From Ensifer adhaerens (GTDB lineage Bacteria > Pseudomonadota > Alphaproteobacteria > Rhizobiales > Rhizobiaceae): 64,000 nucleotides of DNA. Below the pieces are notes generated by a model. The model was given only the letters and a program-made list of their open reading frames with translations, was not told the DNA's origin and did not search any database. Numbering within the stretch: position 1 is the stretch's first letter; each line of letters begins with the position of its first letter. Of this stretch, positions 9,540-19,358 are shown one piece after another. The stretch spans positions 1 to 64,000 of the forward strand of contig NZ_CP118612.1 in the NCBI RefSeq assembly GCF_028993555.1, written 5' to 3'. The translations under genes and the position numbers were made by a program.

Positions 9540-9555
9540 ATTGCCGGCCGGCAAC
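9540..9555. promoter_or_regulatory. parS-like palindrome, copy 2
   Basis: Same 16-bp sequence as at 9366-9381; identity extends to the 20-bp block GAAATTGCCGGCCGGCAACT. It lies just downstream of the minus-strand gene at 9607-10461, in a non-coding AT-rich setting. Confidence 0.55.
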
Positions 9556-9606
9556 TTTCTCGACACGCTGGCAACGTTCGTTTGCGCCTAGCGCTCACAG
9601 CGACCG

Positions 9607-10461
9607 TCAGCGCGAAACCGGGGTCAGGGTCAGCACCTCGTTGTTGGTCTTGCACGAACCCGGTACGCCGTTGATGCAGCCCTTCGTGGTTTGCTTGATC
9701 GTCAGCGTAGATCCGTCGCCCGACGGACCGATCGTATAAGTGCCGCTGCCGGCGCCTGAAAAACCGCCCCCCGCAAGCACATATTTCACCGTCCCGCCGG
9801 AGCGCGACGTTGGCGTGTAGACGAAATCCGCAGTGCCACCGGGGAACTTGCCGACGACCTTGAACGCCTCGTTCAACTTCGCCACAGTTCCGCTCACCTT
9901 GATCCGGGCGCCGCCGCCGGTGACCATCCACGGGCCGGGACAAAGCTTGCCCAGCACATGTTCGGCAATCCGGACAGCCTCGTCCAGATACGCATCGTCG
10001 TCTGAAAAGCCGGTGAAGCTGTCGACAAGGTCACCGCCGGGGTTGGTTCTTGTCTCTATGGTCCAGTCGGCTTTTCCGGCCCCGAATGTGATGCGGCCGC
10101 CAATCAAAAAGTCTGGTGCGATAGTACCCAGTTTCTTGATCGCCGTGGCCGGGTCGGCATATTTCGACTGCTGAAACTTCTGTTCCTTGATTACCTCGTC
10201 GATCCGCCGCCATTCGACGACCTTTCCCGCGCACCATGCAAACTCCCCGCCGTCGCCCAGCATGGTGACGACGTGGTGCAAGATAACCTCGCCCAGACCG
10301 TGGCCAGCAGACTCCCGACCGGGATAGTTGTCATCTGTGATTGTGCCGACCGCCAGGGCCACATCGGCTTGCTGCGCTGGTGCGATCACCGATGACAGCA
10401 AGACAAGCAAAAGCGCACTAAGCACCGGCACGAAATGCGACGCTATTGACCGAACCTGCAC
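9607..10461 (-). CDS. Exported protein with CsgG/TolB-N-like domain
   Basis: A 284-residue protein with a signal peptide (about residues 1-30, hydrophobic LSALLLVLLSSVIAPA). Residues about 35-170 have the layout of CsgG/TolB-N-like domains: a strand near VALAVGTITDD, later VVEWRRIDEVIKEQ, then DPATAIKKLGTIAPDFLIGG. The C-terminal 90 residues are Gly/Thr-rich and probably beta-structured. I do not recognise a named family. A periplasmic or surface role is inferred. The gene ends beside the second parS-like palindrome. Confidence 0.6.
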   Translation of the reverse strand: MQVRSIASHFVPVLSALLLVLLSSVIAPAQQADVALAVGTITDDNYPGRESAGHGLGEVILHHVVTMLGDGGEFAWCAGKVVEWRRIDEVIKEQKFQQSKYADPATAIKKLGTIAPDFLIGGRITFGAGKADWTIETRTNPGGDLVDSFTGFSDDDAYLDEAVRIAEHVLGKLCPGPWMVTGGGARIKVSGTVAKLNEAFKVVGKFPGGTADFVYTPTSRSGGTVKYVLAGGGFSGAGSGTYTIGPSGDGSTLTIKQTTKGCINGVPGSCKTNNEVLTLTPVSR

Positions 10462-10721
10462 CTTGATGCGCCTCGCTCACGGATCATGCGGCTACACTGC
10501 CTCTCTAACCAGCGCTCTGTCCAACGAAATCTCGGGTGCGGTCCAGTCCACTCGATCGGGCAAATGAGTCCGCTGAACAGGGGTGAGGAAGGGGCTGAAA
10601 TGCCTGGATTCCGGCGAATCCGCTGATCCCGCCGCTAGCATCGTGATTGGACAGCGCAATTGACAGGGATCACTCTACTGCTGGGGTTTGCTTTCGCAAC
10701 GTCGTTTGATTGGAGGCGACA

Positions 10722-11189
10722 ATGAAGCATCACAGCTTGGAAGAACTGCAAACCATCGCACAGGTTGAGTCCTGTTTCGATCCCGACGGTATGACGCGCC
10801 GACAGCGGCTGGAGCGCTGGGCTGAGCTTTTGGAACTAATCAGGCACAGACATCTGGACACGCTTCATGAAACCGAATTCCAGGTTAGCGATGAGCGAAA
10901 TGCCCTGCGCAGCGACTATTCGCCGATAACGATCGCATTTAGGGATCCGGTGCTCCGTGCTGCAGGCATGGAAACGGATACCTATGGCGAGGCGAAGCGC
11001 TTCTTCAAAATCAGCGATGACGAACTGCATGACGTTGTCTGCTACTGCCGCTTTGGCACGACGGTGAGTGCCGCGGCGGCAGCTCACCAGGTTCGCTTGT
11101 TACTCGCAGACAAGCCGAAAGGCTTCTGGGCGTCGGTAGCAGGGTTCTTCATCGGTCGGCAACCCAAGGATCAGCCATTCTGGGATTAG
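10722..11189 (+). CDS. Hypothetical protein, 155 residues
   Basis: I do not recognise this protein. The ATG at 10722 is preceded by GGAGG at a spacing of about 7 nt and is preferred over the in-frame ATG at 10710. It looks soluble, with a charged helical N-terminus (MTRRQRLERWAELLELIRH) and a C-terminal Ala-rich helix, and no signal peptide or membrane segment. Codon use is normal for the replicon, which supports a real gene. It stands alone between the CsgG-like gene and the recombinase module. Confidence 0.6.
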   Translation: MKHHSLEELQTIAQVESCFDPDGMTRRQRLERWAELLELIRHRHLDTLHETEFQVSDERNALRSDYSPITIAFRDPVLRAAGMETDTYGEAKRFFKISDDELHDVVCYCRFGTTVSAAAAAHQVRLLLADKPKGFWASVAGFFIGRQPKDQPFWD

Positions 11190-11230
11190 GTTTCCATACT
11201 TCGCCCGTGGAGAGAGGGAGGAAAGGTTGC

Positions 11231-12114
11231 TCAAATCAGTAATCGCGCGGCCCGTCCGTGTTTGCGCTCCGCGTTGTTGTAATAGCGAGCCGTCTGCGCA
11301 ACGGATTTGTGCAACGACTGCTGCATCGGGACGGCATGCTCGTCGGTCAGGCCCTCGACGCGCAATGCTACGACTTCCGACCGGCGGCGGCCACCGGAGG
11401 CGAGAGCGGTCAGAAGCAAGGCCTTATCGCGCAGATCGGCCAGGCGTTCACCGGCGCAGGCCTGCAGCAGCTTTGCCAGGATGTCGCCGGTGACTGCTTT
11501 CTTGCTCTTGCGTTGCCGCGGCCGCGCGCTGGCGCGAACGGCAAGACGCAGCGCCGACTTGAGCGAGGGGCCGTCGAAGGCTCCTGTCAGGCCGCGCCAA
11601 CGGGTCAGGATCGACCAGCTCGTCAGCCGCCGCCGTACGGTCTCGGGGGCATGCGGCCCGTCGGCGCGCAGCAGGCGCTGTGAGCGCAGGCCGACTTCCA
11701 CCTCAACCGGCATGCCATGGGATGGACCTTCTACGCGCTTGCCCGAGTCCCAAAGATGATGGGCGACGAACTTCAGCAGCAGACTTTCCGGCGCCTGCCG
11801 GGCAGCGGAGTGCCCGTGGCGAGCTGGCACCAGGCCTCGAGATAACCGAGATCCGAGGCAAGCGCTCTGAGCGTGTTATCGCCCATGCCTTCGCTGGCCA
11901 GATGCTTGAGCGTCGCGACGTCGTCGTCGGTGAGAAGGGTGGCGAGCTGATCGCGCCGATCGAACGGCAGGATGGCGTCGAGCGCGTCGAGTTCTTCGGC
12001 ACGCCGGTGGACGGCATCGGAAAGTGTCTTTTTCGCCAATTTTGCGGCTGCGCTAGCTGTAGCTCTGCGCGATTTTAGACTGTCGGTCAGACTAATTGAG
12101 CGGAAACCTTTCAT
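11231..12114 (-). pseudogene. Decayed tyrosine recombinase, internally deleted duplicate
   Basis: Two overlapping frames (12114-11773 and 11830-11231) together reproduce the recombinase at 13815-14975. The shared N-terminal block includes ELDALDAILPFDRRDQLA and the middle TSWSILTRWRGLTGAFDG. A frameshift lies near 11.8 kb. A deletion of about 130 codons joins LTDE directly to a segment ending MQQSLHKSVAQTARYYN, removing the HxxR catalytic part. It retains the first Arg region and the final Tyr, so it should be inactive. Its first 36 residues differ from the intact copy. Confidence 0.85.
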
Positions 12115-12473
12115 TTGTATCGATTGCGGTTTTGGGTTTCCAGGCTCACCGGATTTTCCTGGTGGGCCGGAATTTTCGGACGCGCCAACAATGGCCGCAT
12201 CCTAGGTTGGCAAGTGAATGAAGGGCCAATTCCATACCCGCGCCGTATCCACGCTTCCTCTCGCCTGGCGGGCCGCCTCCATCGAAGCCATGGCTAAGCT
12301 CACAGGCCTGGTCGAGTGTCGTGAAATCAGAGCCGTCCCGCCCTTCCTGCATGCGGCCTTCCGGAGCTTTCGGGGAGGGGAGGGGGAGCCGGCGCCGGAA
12401 AAACCCACCGCCGCGGCCCAGGCTGAAGGCCGCTGAGCTGAACGCGCGATCGGTCGGCTGATGAGCCGCGCCC
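12115..12473. other. Gene-free stretch between resolvase and recombinase relic
   Basis: About 360 bp, GC-rich, with no recognisable gene. It may hold recombination sites for the neighbouring recombinases, but no clear inverted repeat was identified. Confidence 0.35.
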
Positions 12474-13391
12474 TCAGCGACGGATAAGGCCAAAGCGGTG
12501 GGCTTCGTCCAGCAGGTCGCGGACAGAGGAGGGCTGCCATTTCCTGCCGCCGCGTACAGGCCGTTCGCCCATCTGGTCCAGTTGCGCGGCAATGTCGCGA
12601 AGCGACAGCTCGGGATCAGCAATGGCGATCGCCGCCACCAGTTTCATCAGATGGTCCTCGGGGGCGCGGCGAGGGGAGCGGGCCAGGAGTTCTTTTTCCG
12701 CGAGCTTTTCGCGGACCAGGCGATGAATGGCGCGACGCAGGCGCTCGACGGTCCAGTTGTGGCCGCGGCGATTGAGCACGCGCACGACATTGTCCCAACT
12801 GTGCTGAGGCCGCAGTTGCCGCACCAACGGCAACCATGTCTGCGCGGACGCAATGAGCTCATCGAGATAGAGCTTTTCGCGTGCTTTTGAGACTGCTTTG
12901 ATCGCCTCCGGGCGCCGTTCGCGCAGGCCGGGGTTTCCAGGAAGCCTGCCGCGCGCCTTCGCCGCCTTGATGCCGGCCTTCGTGCGTTCGGCAATCAGCG
13001 CTCTCTCGAGCTGCGCGACCGCACCAAGAACCTGAAGGGAAAACATGCCCTGGGGGGTCGAGGTGTCGATCGGATCGCGGATCGACCGGAAATGCACGCC
13101 GCGCTCTTCAAGATCCTCGATCACCTGCAACAGGTGGCTGACCGACCGGGCCAGCCGATCGAGGCGGACGACGACGAGGACGTCTCCTGCGGTGAGCTCG
13201 CCAAGCAATTTGGTCAAGACGGGGCGAGCGCGCGATGCCCCGGAGCCGTGCTCCTGGTAGATCCGATCGCAGCCGGCGGCGCGCAGCTCGTCGATCTGGG
13301 CGTCGTGGACCTGGTCCTCTGTCGAAACGCGGGCGTAGCCGATCAGCCGCTTTGGAGACTGGTGGCCGTTAACTGTTTGTCGCTTCGCCAT
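12474..13391 (-). CDS. Serine recombinase (resolvase/invertase family)
   Basis: A 305-residue serine recombinase. The N-terminal catalytic domain shows the nucleophile Ser in IGYARVSTEDQ (about residue 23), then GCDRIYQEHGSG, VVVRLDRLARS and the helix LGAVAQLERALIAERTKAG. The usual resolvase is about 185 residues; this one carries a longer C-terminal half with extra helix-turn-helix-like segments (NVVRVLNRRGHNWTVERLR and LSLRDIAAQLDQMG). It lies between an intact and a broken copy of a tyrosine recombinase on the same strand, so it probably belongs to a mobile or resolution module. Confidence 0.9.
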   Translation of the reverse strand: MAKRQTVNGHQSPKRLIGYARVSTEDQVHDAQIDELRAAGCDRIYQEHGSGASRARPVLTKLLGELTAGDVLVVVRLDRLARSVSHLLQVIEDLEERGVHFRSIRDPIDTSTPQGMFSLQVLGAVAQLERALIAERTKAGIKAAKARGRLPGNPGLRERRPEAIKAVSKAREKLYLDELIASAQTWLPLVRQLRPQHSWDNVVRVLNRRGHNWTVERLRRAIHRLVREKLAEKELLARSPRRAPEDHLMKLVAAIAIADPELSLRDIAAQLDQMGERPVRGGRKWQPSSVRDLLDEAHRFGLIRR

Positions 13392-13565
13392 CGCGCTCTT
13401 AGCGGCCTCGTTTAGAACTGGTTTGTACAGACAAGAAATGCGTTAGAAAATGCTCAGTTGCAAGCGTGTTTTATGTATTGAATAGCGGCCCGCCAGACTC
13501 GAAATCCTACGAAGGATGAGCAACGGAGCGTCCATATCGGCAAACGCGCGCCAGCGGGCTTCTGT

Positions 13566-13720
13566 GGCGGAAATACCGCTCCCATCATCGCCTCTACTCT
13601 CGAGCGGGCAGGACACATCAACTCGGCCGGCGGCTATTCGCGCGATTGGACGCGAAAGGCCGAGTGTGGGGAGTTTTCGCTCGGACCAATAACGATGGCC
13701 CTGATGCGGGCAAATGCGGG
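13566..13720 (+). pseudogene. C-terminal relic of a second repC
   Basis: Translation of the plus strand reads STLERAGHINSAGGYSRDW, then GEFSLGPITMALMRAN. This matches the C-terminus of the intact RepC (CILERAGHINSAGGYLRDL, then GEFSLGPVLMALLRLR) but is diverged at many positions. Nothing of the rest of repC or of repAB is recognisable nearby. It is therefore a remnant of another repABC replicon, lying between the resolvase and the tyrosine recombinase. Confidence 0.8.
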
Positions 13721-13814
13721 CGCTCGATCATCCTTGCATTTATGGAGTTTGATTCCAGAAATGCGAGGTAAAGATTGATGCCGAGCGCGTTGATAGTTTC
13801 TGGTCGTTGCGACG

Positions 13815-14964
13815 CTAGACGAATACGCGGGCCGCTCGCCCCTTTTTTCGCTCTGCATTGTTGTAATAGCGCGCCGCCTGGGTGACGGACTTGTGCTGCG
13901 ACTGCTGCATGGCTTCCGGCAGCGGTACGCCACGGTTGGCGGCCTCAGTCAGATATCCTGATCGCAGTCCATGCGCCGAAAACAGGGTCGGGTTGAGCCC
14001 GGCCTGCCTGCAGCGACCTTTCAGGATCAGGTTGACCGACTGCGGCGTGAGCGCCCGGCGATCTATGTTCCCCCACTGATCAATGCGCCGAAAGACAGGA
14101 CCGTTCTTGATGCCGGCCTGCTCCAACCACCCTTTCAAAGCTTGCACGGGCCTACCGATCAGAAATACCTGATCGTCATCATCGTTCGTGGTCGTCTTGG
14201 TGCGGCCGAGGCGGATCGACAGGCAGGGGAGGGGCGCGGAGCCAGGATCCGCCGGATCGGCCTGCACGGGGCCTTCATCTGTGAGATCCTCTACTCGCAG
14301 CGTCGCCACTTCCGACCGGCGCCGGCCGCCGGATGCGAACGCCGTCAGAAGCAGTGCCCGATCGCGTAGATCGACAGTGCTCTCGCCGGAGCAGGCCTGC
14401 AGCAGCTTTGCCAGGATCTCCCCGGTCACCGCCTCTCTGCTCTTTCGTTGCCGCGGTCGGGCGCTGGCGCGGACCGCAAGCCGCAGCGCCGACTTGAGCG
14501 AGGGACCGTCGAAGGCGCCTGTCAGGCCGCGCCAACGGGTCAGGATCGACCAGCTCGTCAGCCGCCGCCGCACGGTCTCGGGCGCGTGCGGCCCGTTGGC
14601 GCGCAACAGACGCTGTGAGCGCAGGCCGGCTTCCACCTCAACCGGCATGCCGTGGCTTGGATCCTCGGCCCGCTTGGTGGGATCCCAGAGATGGTGGGCG
14701 ACGAATTTCAGCATCAGGCTCTCCGCCGCTGGCCAGGGCAGGGGAGTGCCCGTGGCGAGCTGGCACCAGGCCTCGAGATAGCCGAGGTCAGACGCCAGCG
14801 CCCTGAGCGTGTTGTCGCCCATGCCCTCGCTGGCGAGATGCTTCAGCGTCGCGACGTCTTCGTCGGTCAGCAGGGCTGCAAGCTGATCGCGCCGATCGAA
14901 GGGCAGGATGGCGTCCAGGGCGTCGAGTTCTTCGGCGCGCTGCTCTGTTTGCGACGCTGTAAGG

Positions 14965-14975
<11 letters not shown>
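13815..14975 (-). CDS. Tyrosine recombinase/integrase
   Basis: Site-specific recombinase of 386 residues. Catalytic elements are visible: Arg I in GGRRRSEVATLR, the HxxR box in SAHGLRSGYLTEAANRG, a His in QSQHKSVTQ and the Tyr nucleophile in AARYYNNAE. The N-terminal core-binding region contains NTLRALASDLGYLEAWC. I chose the ATG at 14975 (MSIDLTAS) because it overlaps the VapC stop by 11 nt, as in a translationally coupled operon; a longer in-frame start at 15071 would lie deep inside vapC. A deleted duplicate sits 2.7 kb away. Confidence 0.92.
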
Positions 14976-15719
<744 letters not shown>

Positions 15720-15887
15720 TCAACCTGCAGACCACATCACTATCGATACCTGAAACCTATCGCTAGTGATTGTGCCCGAAAATTGGCGTCTGCATGACGG
15801 AAAAATAACGTCAGATAGCTTCTGTTTGTGTGATTTAATGTGTTAATTCATATGGTTAATATTTGATGAATCCGCAAAATGCAGCGC

Positions 15888-15895
15888 CGCGACCG
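15888..15895. repeat. Target duplication left of the IS66-type element
   Basis: CGCGACCG abuts the left terminal repeat; TGCGACCG abuts the right one at 17908-17915. The 8-bp length is what IS66-family elements make. Confidence 0.7.
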
Positions 15896-17907
15896 GGTAA
15901 CCGGGGCAAATTTTCTGGCGGTGCTGTTGAGATAGGCAAAAGCTCTATATGCGCACCCTAGCACAGACGGGTTGAGTCGCGGAAGCACGGTGGTTTTCGG
16001 TCATCGAGATGGGAGCAGTCTTGCGGCGTCGTGCACACATGTCCGTGGCATCGACGCTGACTCAAGGCAGTTCTCCTTGCCAGGGCTGTTTGCAAAGTGG
16101 AGAGCCGTGTTCAAGCCTTAGCCGCGACCAGAGTGGCGAGCGGCGGGATGGGCTCGCCCTTGATCCCGAGGCGGTCGCCGAGATAGTGCCAGAACGACAG
16201 GCCGAGCTTGCGGCAGGTTTTCATCAGCCCGAGCATGGTGTCGCGCGCCACACGACCATCGCGGCTCATCGTGCCGCCGGAGATCTTGCGCTTGGTGACG
16301 AAGCTGCGCAGGTCGTTCTCCGACGCATTGGATGGAGCGGCGTTCCCGGTCGTTCCAGCACCTTGAGCAATTCGTCCTTGCGGCGAAACAGGCGCGCCAA
16401 AAGCTTGTCGAGCTCCTCATAGCCAGTGTTGAGCGAGAAGATGCGGTCGAAGCGTTTGTGGAATGCGGCAGTGAGCCCAGGCGGTGGCTTTCGTTTGACG
16501 TTCTTCAGCGCCCGGTAGAACTGCCACACGAGATCGCGCACCGTCTCGACCAGACGCACCTGCCGCGGCGTTGTCGGCATTAGCTTTTGCAGCAGCCGCT
16601 CCGAGTGGACCCAACAGAGCGCATGGTTGCCGACCCAAACTGACCGGCGTCGTCGGAAACAATAACGGTATCACCGATGAGACCATGATGGCGGATCGAT
16701 CCCCAGATGCCGGCTTCCGCCAGCACACGCACGGCCTGCCGGTCAAAAGTGTCGATGCCTTTGTTCGCCAGATATTCGAGAAATGGCACCTGATTGCAAA
16801 AGCGTCTGGGTTCGTGACTGCGCAGTTTGGCGACCAGCGCCGGATCGACGCGACGGCGATCGAGATAGTCGAATGCCGCGTCGTTGAGGGCATAGTCCTG
16901 ATAGTTGCCTCTCAGCAGCGACAGGAAGTTCAGCCGGGACTTGGAGGGCGTGGTGCGGAAGTTGGTGAACTGCGCCCCGCCGATCTGGGTCGTATGGAAG
17001 TTGGAGCGCGCATGCCGGGCGCCGGTATCGTCGACGGTGATATAGGGTGCCGAAAGCAACCCGGCATGCAGCACCGCCGCATCCTCGGCGACAAAGCTGT
17101 CCAGCCCTTGGGTCATCAGCCGCACGACCTGGCGCTTGGAGACGTCGACGCCGACATCGTTGAGCAGCGTCGTCAGCCGTTCCATCGTCACCTGTCCTTG
17201 CGCGTGCAACATCAGGCAAAACCGTCGCAGGTTGGCGCCGTAGCTTCCGATGATTCCTGCAGGCAACGGCGCAAGCAGCATCTTGCCGTCCGGTGTCAGC
17301 CAGCACTCGCGCCGGTAATGAACGACCTCAGCCGAGATGACCAGGTCACACACATGGCAGCTCTTGTAGCCCTTGAAACGGGAACCTGGAGGCGGCGTCA
17401 TGCGGAGCACTTCTTCCCGGCTCACTTGGCTGATGTCGAGCTTCGGGCCGCGCGGTTTCTTCTGGGCTGCCGGCGGATCATCCAGTTTGAAATCCGTCGC
17501 CTTCTCCATGCCCGACGGGCGAAACGGCGGCCGCGGCGGCAGGTTCTTCAGTCTGGCGATCTCGTCGCGCAGCAGCTGGTTCTCCACCTTCAGGCGGGTG
17601 TTTTCCTGGCGCAGCGCTGCATTCTCTTCGCGAAGCTCCGCATTCTCGGCGCGAAGTCGCGTGACTTGTGCGGAGAGCTCCCTGACCTCACTGACCAGGC
17701 CCGTCACAAGCGAACGCAACGCGTTCAGCGACAGCGTGTCGGCGTGCTCGGGTGAGGGGAGGCGCTTCTTCGGCATGACCGAAACGAGTCTGATTTGCGC
17801 CCGAGGCGGAATCCTTGACCCATCGCCGACGGCTCACATCGCCCGCTTATGCACAGATCTTACATCGCGGCCGCGAAAGGGACGCCACCAAATGTGCCCC
17901 CGTTACC
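15896..17907. mobile_element. IS66-type insertion sequence with a single transposase
   Basis: The left end GGTAACCGGGGCAAATTT and the reverse complement of the right end, GGTAACGGGGGCACATTT, are terminal inverted repeats with two mismatches over 18 bp; similarity continues further inward. The element is 2012 bp and is flanked by CGCGACCG and TGCGACCG, an 8-bp target duplication with one mismatch. Only a tnpC-type transposase is present, with no tnpA or tnpB. The transposase is frameshifted, so the element is not autonomous. Confidence 0.85.
16111..17776 (-). pseudogene. IS66-family transposase (TnpC), two frameshifts
   Basis: The first 398-codon frame gives the family architecture: N-terminal coiled coil (about residues 35-75, RLRAENAELREENAALRQEN), a zinc-finger-like CHVCDLV segment, and a catalytic region with YITVDDTGARH. 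Near 16.64 kb the frame shifts and continues as VGNHALCWVHSERLLQK. It shifts again near 16.33 kb before ENDLRSFVTKRKISGGT and a C-terminus reading SFWHYLGDRLGIKGEPIPPL. Joined, these make a full-length transposase, so the decay is recent. Confidence 0.85.
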
Positions 17908-18382
17908 TGCGACCGGGTAACCGTGTGGCTTTTACTTCCCGATTTCAATTAATTTGGTCTTCGATTCTGACCGTACGACTTCGCGAGGCAGGGGGAGGGG
18001 GCTGTTTCAAGGCTGTTGGTAAGGCCAACGTGGGACTGCAAGGAATTCCGCTTTTCCAATTTATTGGCATGAGTGCCGCGGCGGGATTGTTTATGACGGT
18101 GCGGTCCACGGCCGTTACGGTGAAGGGACGATGCGCCGGGGAGATCATGAAGAAAACGGAACTGTGCAAGTACCGCATTGACATAGAATTCCGCCGTTCG
18201 GCAATGAAGCCGTTCAGTCACCAAAGATATTGGCAGCGAAATGCGGCGCGAAGGGTTGGGGTGGCTGCGCACGATGACACCGGATGGCCGGCGTCATCCA
18301 TAATCAACTGCGGGTGAAGGCTCAAAAGAGGCTGACGGGAAAGGGTGCGACACGGAACTAAGCAAGCCGCGCCAAGCCAAGC
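17908..18382. other. Gene-free stretch right of the IS66-type element
   Basis: About 470 bp beginning with the target duplication. No recognisable gene. Short frames on both strands show no family features. Confidence 0.4.
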
Positions 18383-18554
18383 AAGGAGAAGCAGATCGAA
18401 TATGGCAGGGAACTGATCGCGATCAAAGCTCAACTTCCGCACGGTCATTTCGGGCCGTTGGGTCTGGATTGATTCCGGATTGTCGCCTGGCACCGTACAG
18501 AACTACATGCGCCTCGCCAGACAAGCAGACCTGCAGGAGCGATCGGCGGCGTAG
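18383..18554 (+). pseudogene. Relic of a DUF3102-type protein gene
   Basis: The plus strand reads KEKQIEYGRELIAIKAQLPH then GHFGP, followed after a frameshift and in-frame stop by WIDSGLSPGTVQNYMRLARQ. This is the pattern of DUF3102 proteins (a GRELI-xK-LPHG-F-W motif and a following RTxxNYMRxA helix). Only about 55 codons survive. The parent family is DNA-binding-like but its role is unclear. Confidence 0.55.
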
Positions 18555-18629
18555 CGGTCCCACACGCGCCGTTCGGCATTGAAGCTTCCACATGATATCC
18601 CTGCGAGGAAAAATGGGAGGGTGATGTGA

Positions 18630-18818
18630 TGCTATACACTCACCGCTGCAAGGACTTCCCCGGCTTGGAAGCCTGTCCAGGATCATTCTACAGCCGAGAC
18701 TGAAGCGGAGCTGCGGAAGCACATTGAGCTTCACGGCGCGACCGCTCATGGTGAAAACCCGGAACAGTGGTCCAAGGAAGACCGCGAACAGGTCGCGAAG
18801 ATCATCTGCCAGTCATAA
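18630..18818 (+). pseudogene. Frameshifted DUF1059-type small protein
   Basis: The first frame reads MLYTHRCKDFPGLEACPGSF; after a one-base shift it continues as AETEAELRKHIELHGATAHG and ends KIICQS. Together this is a DUF1059-like protein of about 62 residues. The shift near 18.69 kb would truncate it after about 23 residues. It could also be a sequencing error. Confidence 0.6.
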
Positions 18819-18874
18819 GGCAAATCGCGACAAAAAGGAGAGCGAGATCTCGACCGGAGCCGCGTTGAGGGCGC

Positions 18875-19258
18875 TCAGCGCGCCGCAATTGCTTGCACCT
18901 TGATGCGGCCACCGAAGGGGAGCTTGGCGGCCTGATAGATGGTCCGTGCCGGCCGTTGTCCTTCAGGGAACAGCTCCGCGTAAAGGCGGTTGATGTCCTT
19001 TACGTCGGCCAGATCTATGAATGCCAAATCGACATAGACGATGTCGGCAGCGCTGAAGCCGGCAGCTTCGGCAATCCGGAATACATGTGCAAAAGCACGC
19101 TTGGCCTCTTCCATCGTACTGCCGGGAACATAGGCACCGTCGTCGCCGACGGACAGCTGGCCACTGATCCAGCATTGATTGCCGACAACGACTGCGTTGC
19201 TGATGGGGGACGGCGACGGCGGGACGCCGTCAACGTCCACGATATATCGTTTTGTCAT
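18875..19258 (-). CDS. RidA/YjgF-family protein
   Basis: RidA-family proteins are small trimeric enzymes; RidA itself hydrolyses reactive 2-aminoacrylate-type enamines and imines. This 127-residue protein has the family size and core: VVVGNQCWISGQLSVGDDG, the helix AHVFRIAEAAGFSAADIV, and the C-terminal RPARTIYQAAKLPFGG with the conserved Arg. It is cytosolic. It reads away from the relic region and toward no evident partner; the neighbour at 19359 is on the same strand, 100 bp upstream. The exact subfamily substrate is unknown. Confidence 0.88.
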   Translation of the reverse strand: MTKRYIVDVDGVPPSPSPISNAVVVGNQCWISGQLSVGDDGAYVPGSTMEEAKRAFAHVFRIAEAAGFSAADIVYVDLAFIDLADVKDINRLYAELFPEGQRPARTIYQAAKLPFGGRIKVQAIAAR

Positions 19259-19358
19259 GTCTTGTTCCTAATTTTTGGGGGCTCAACTTGAAACGTGGTT
19301 GGTGCAAGCTCCACATCCTGTTCGCCCAGGGAAATCCCTGCGAACGAACGGGACGTCA

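Noticed and set aside
16571..17755. A 394-codon open frame on the plus strand
   Set aside because: Mirror of the IS66-type transposase gene; composition is of the kind produced by codon-position GC bias on the opposite strand.
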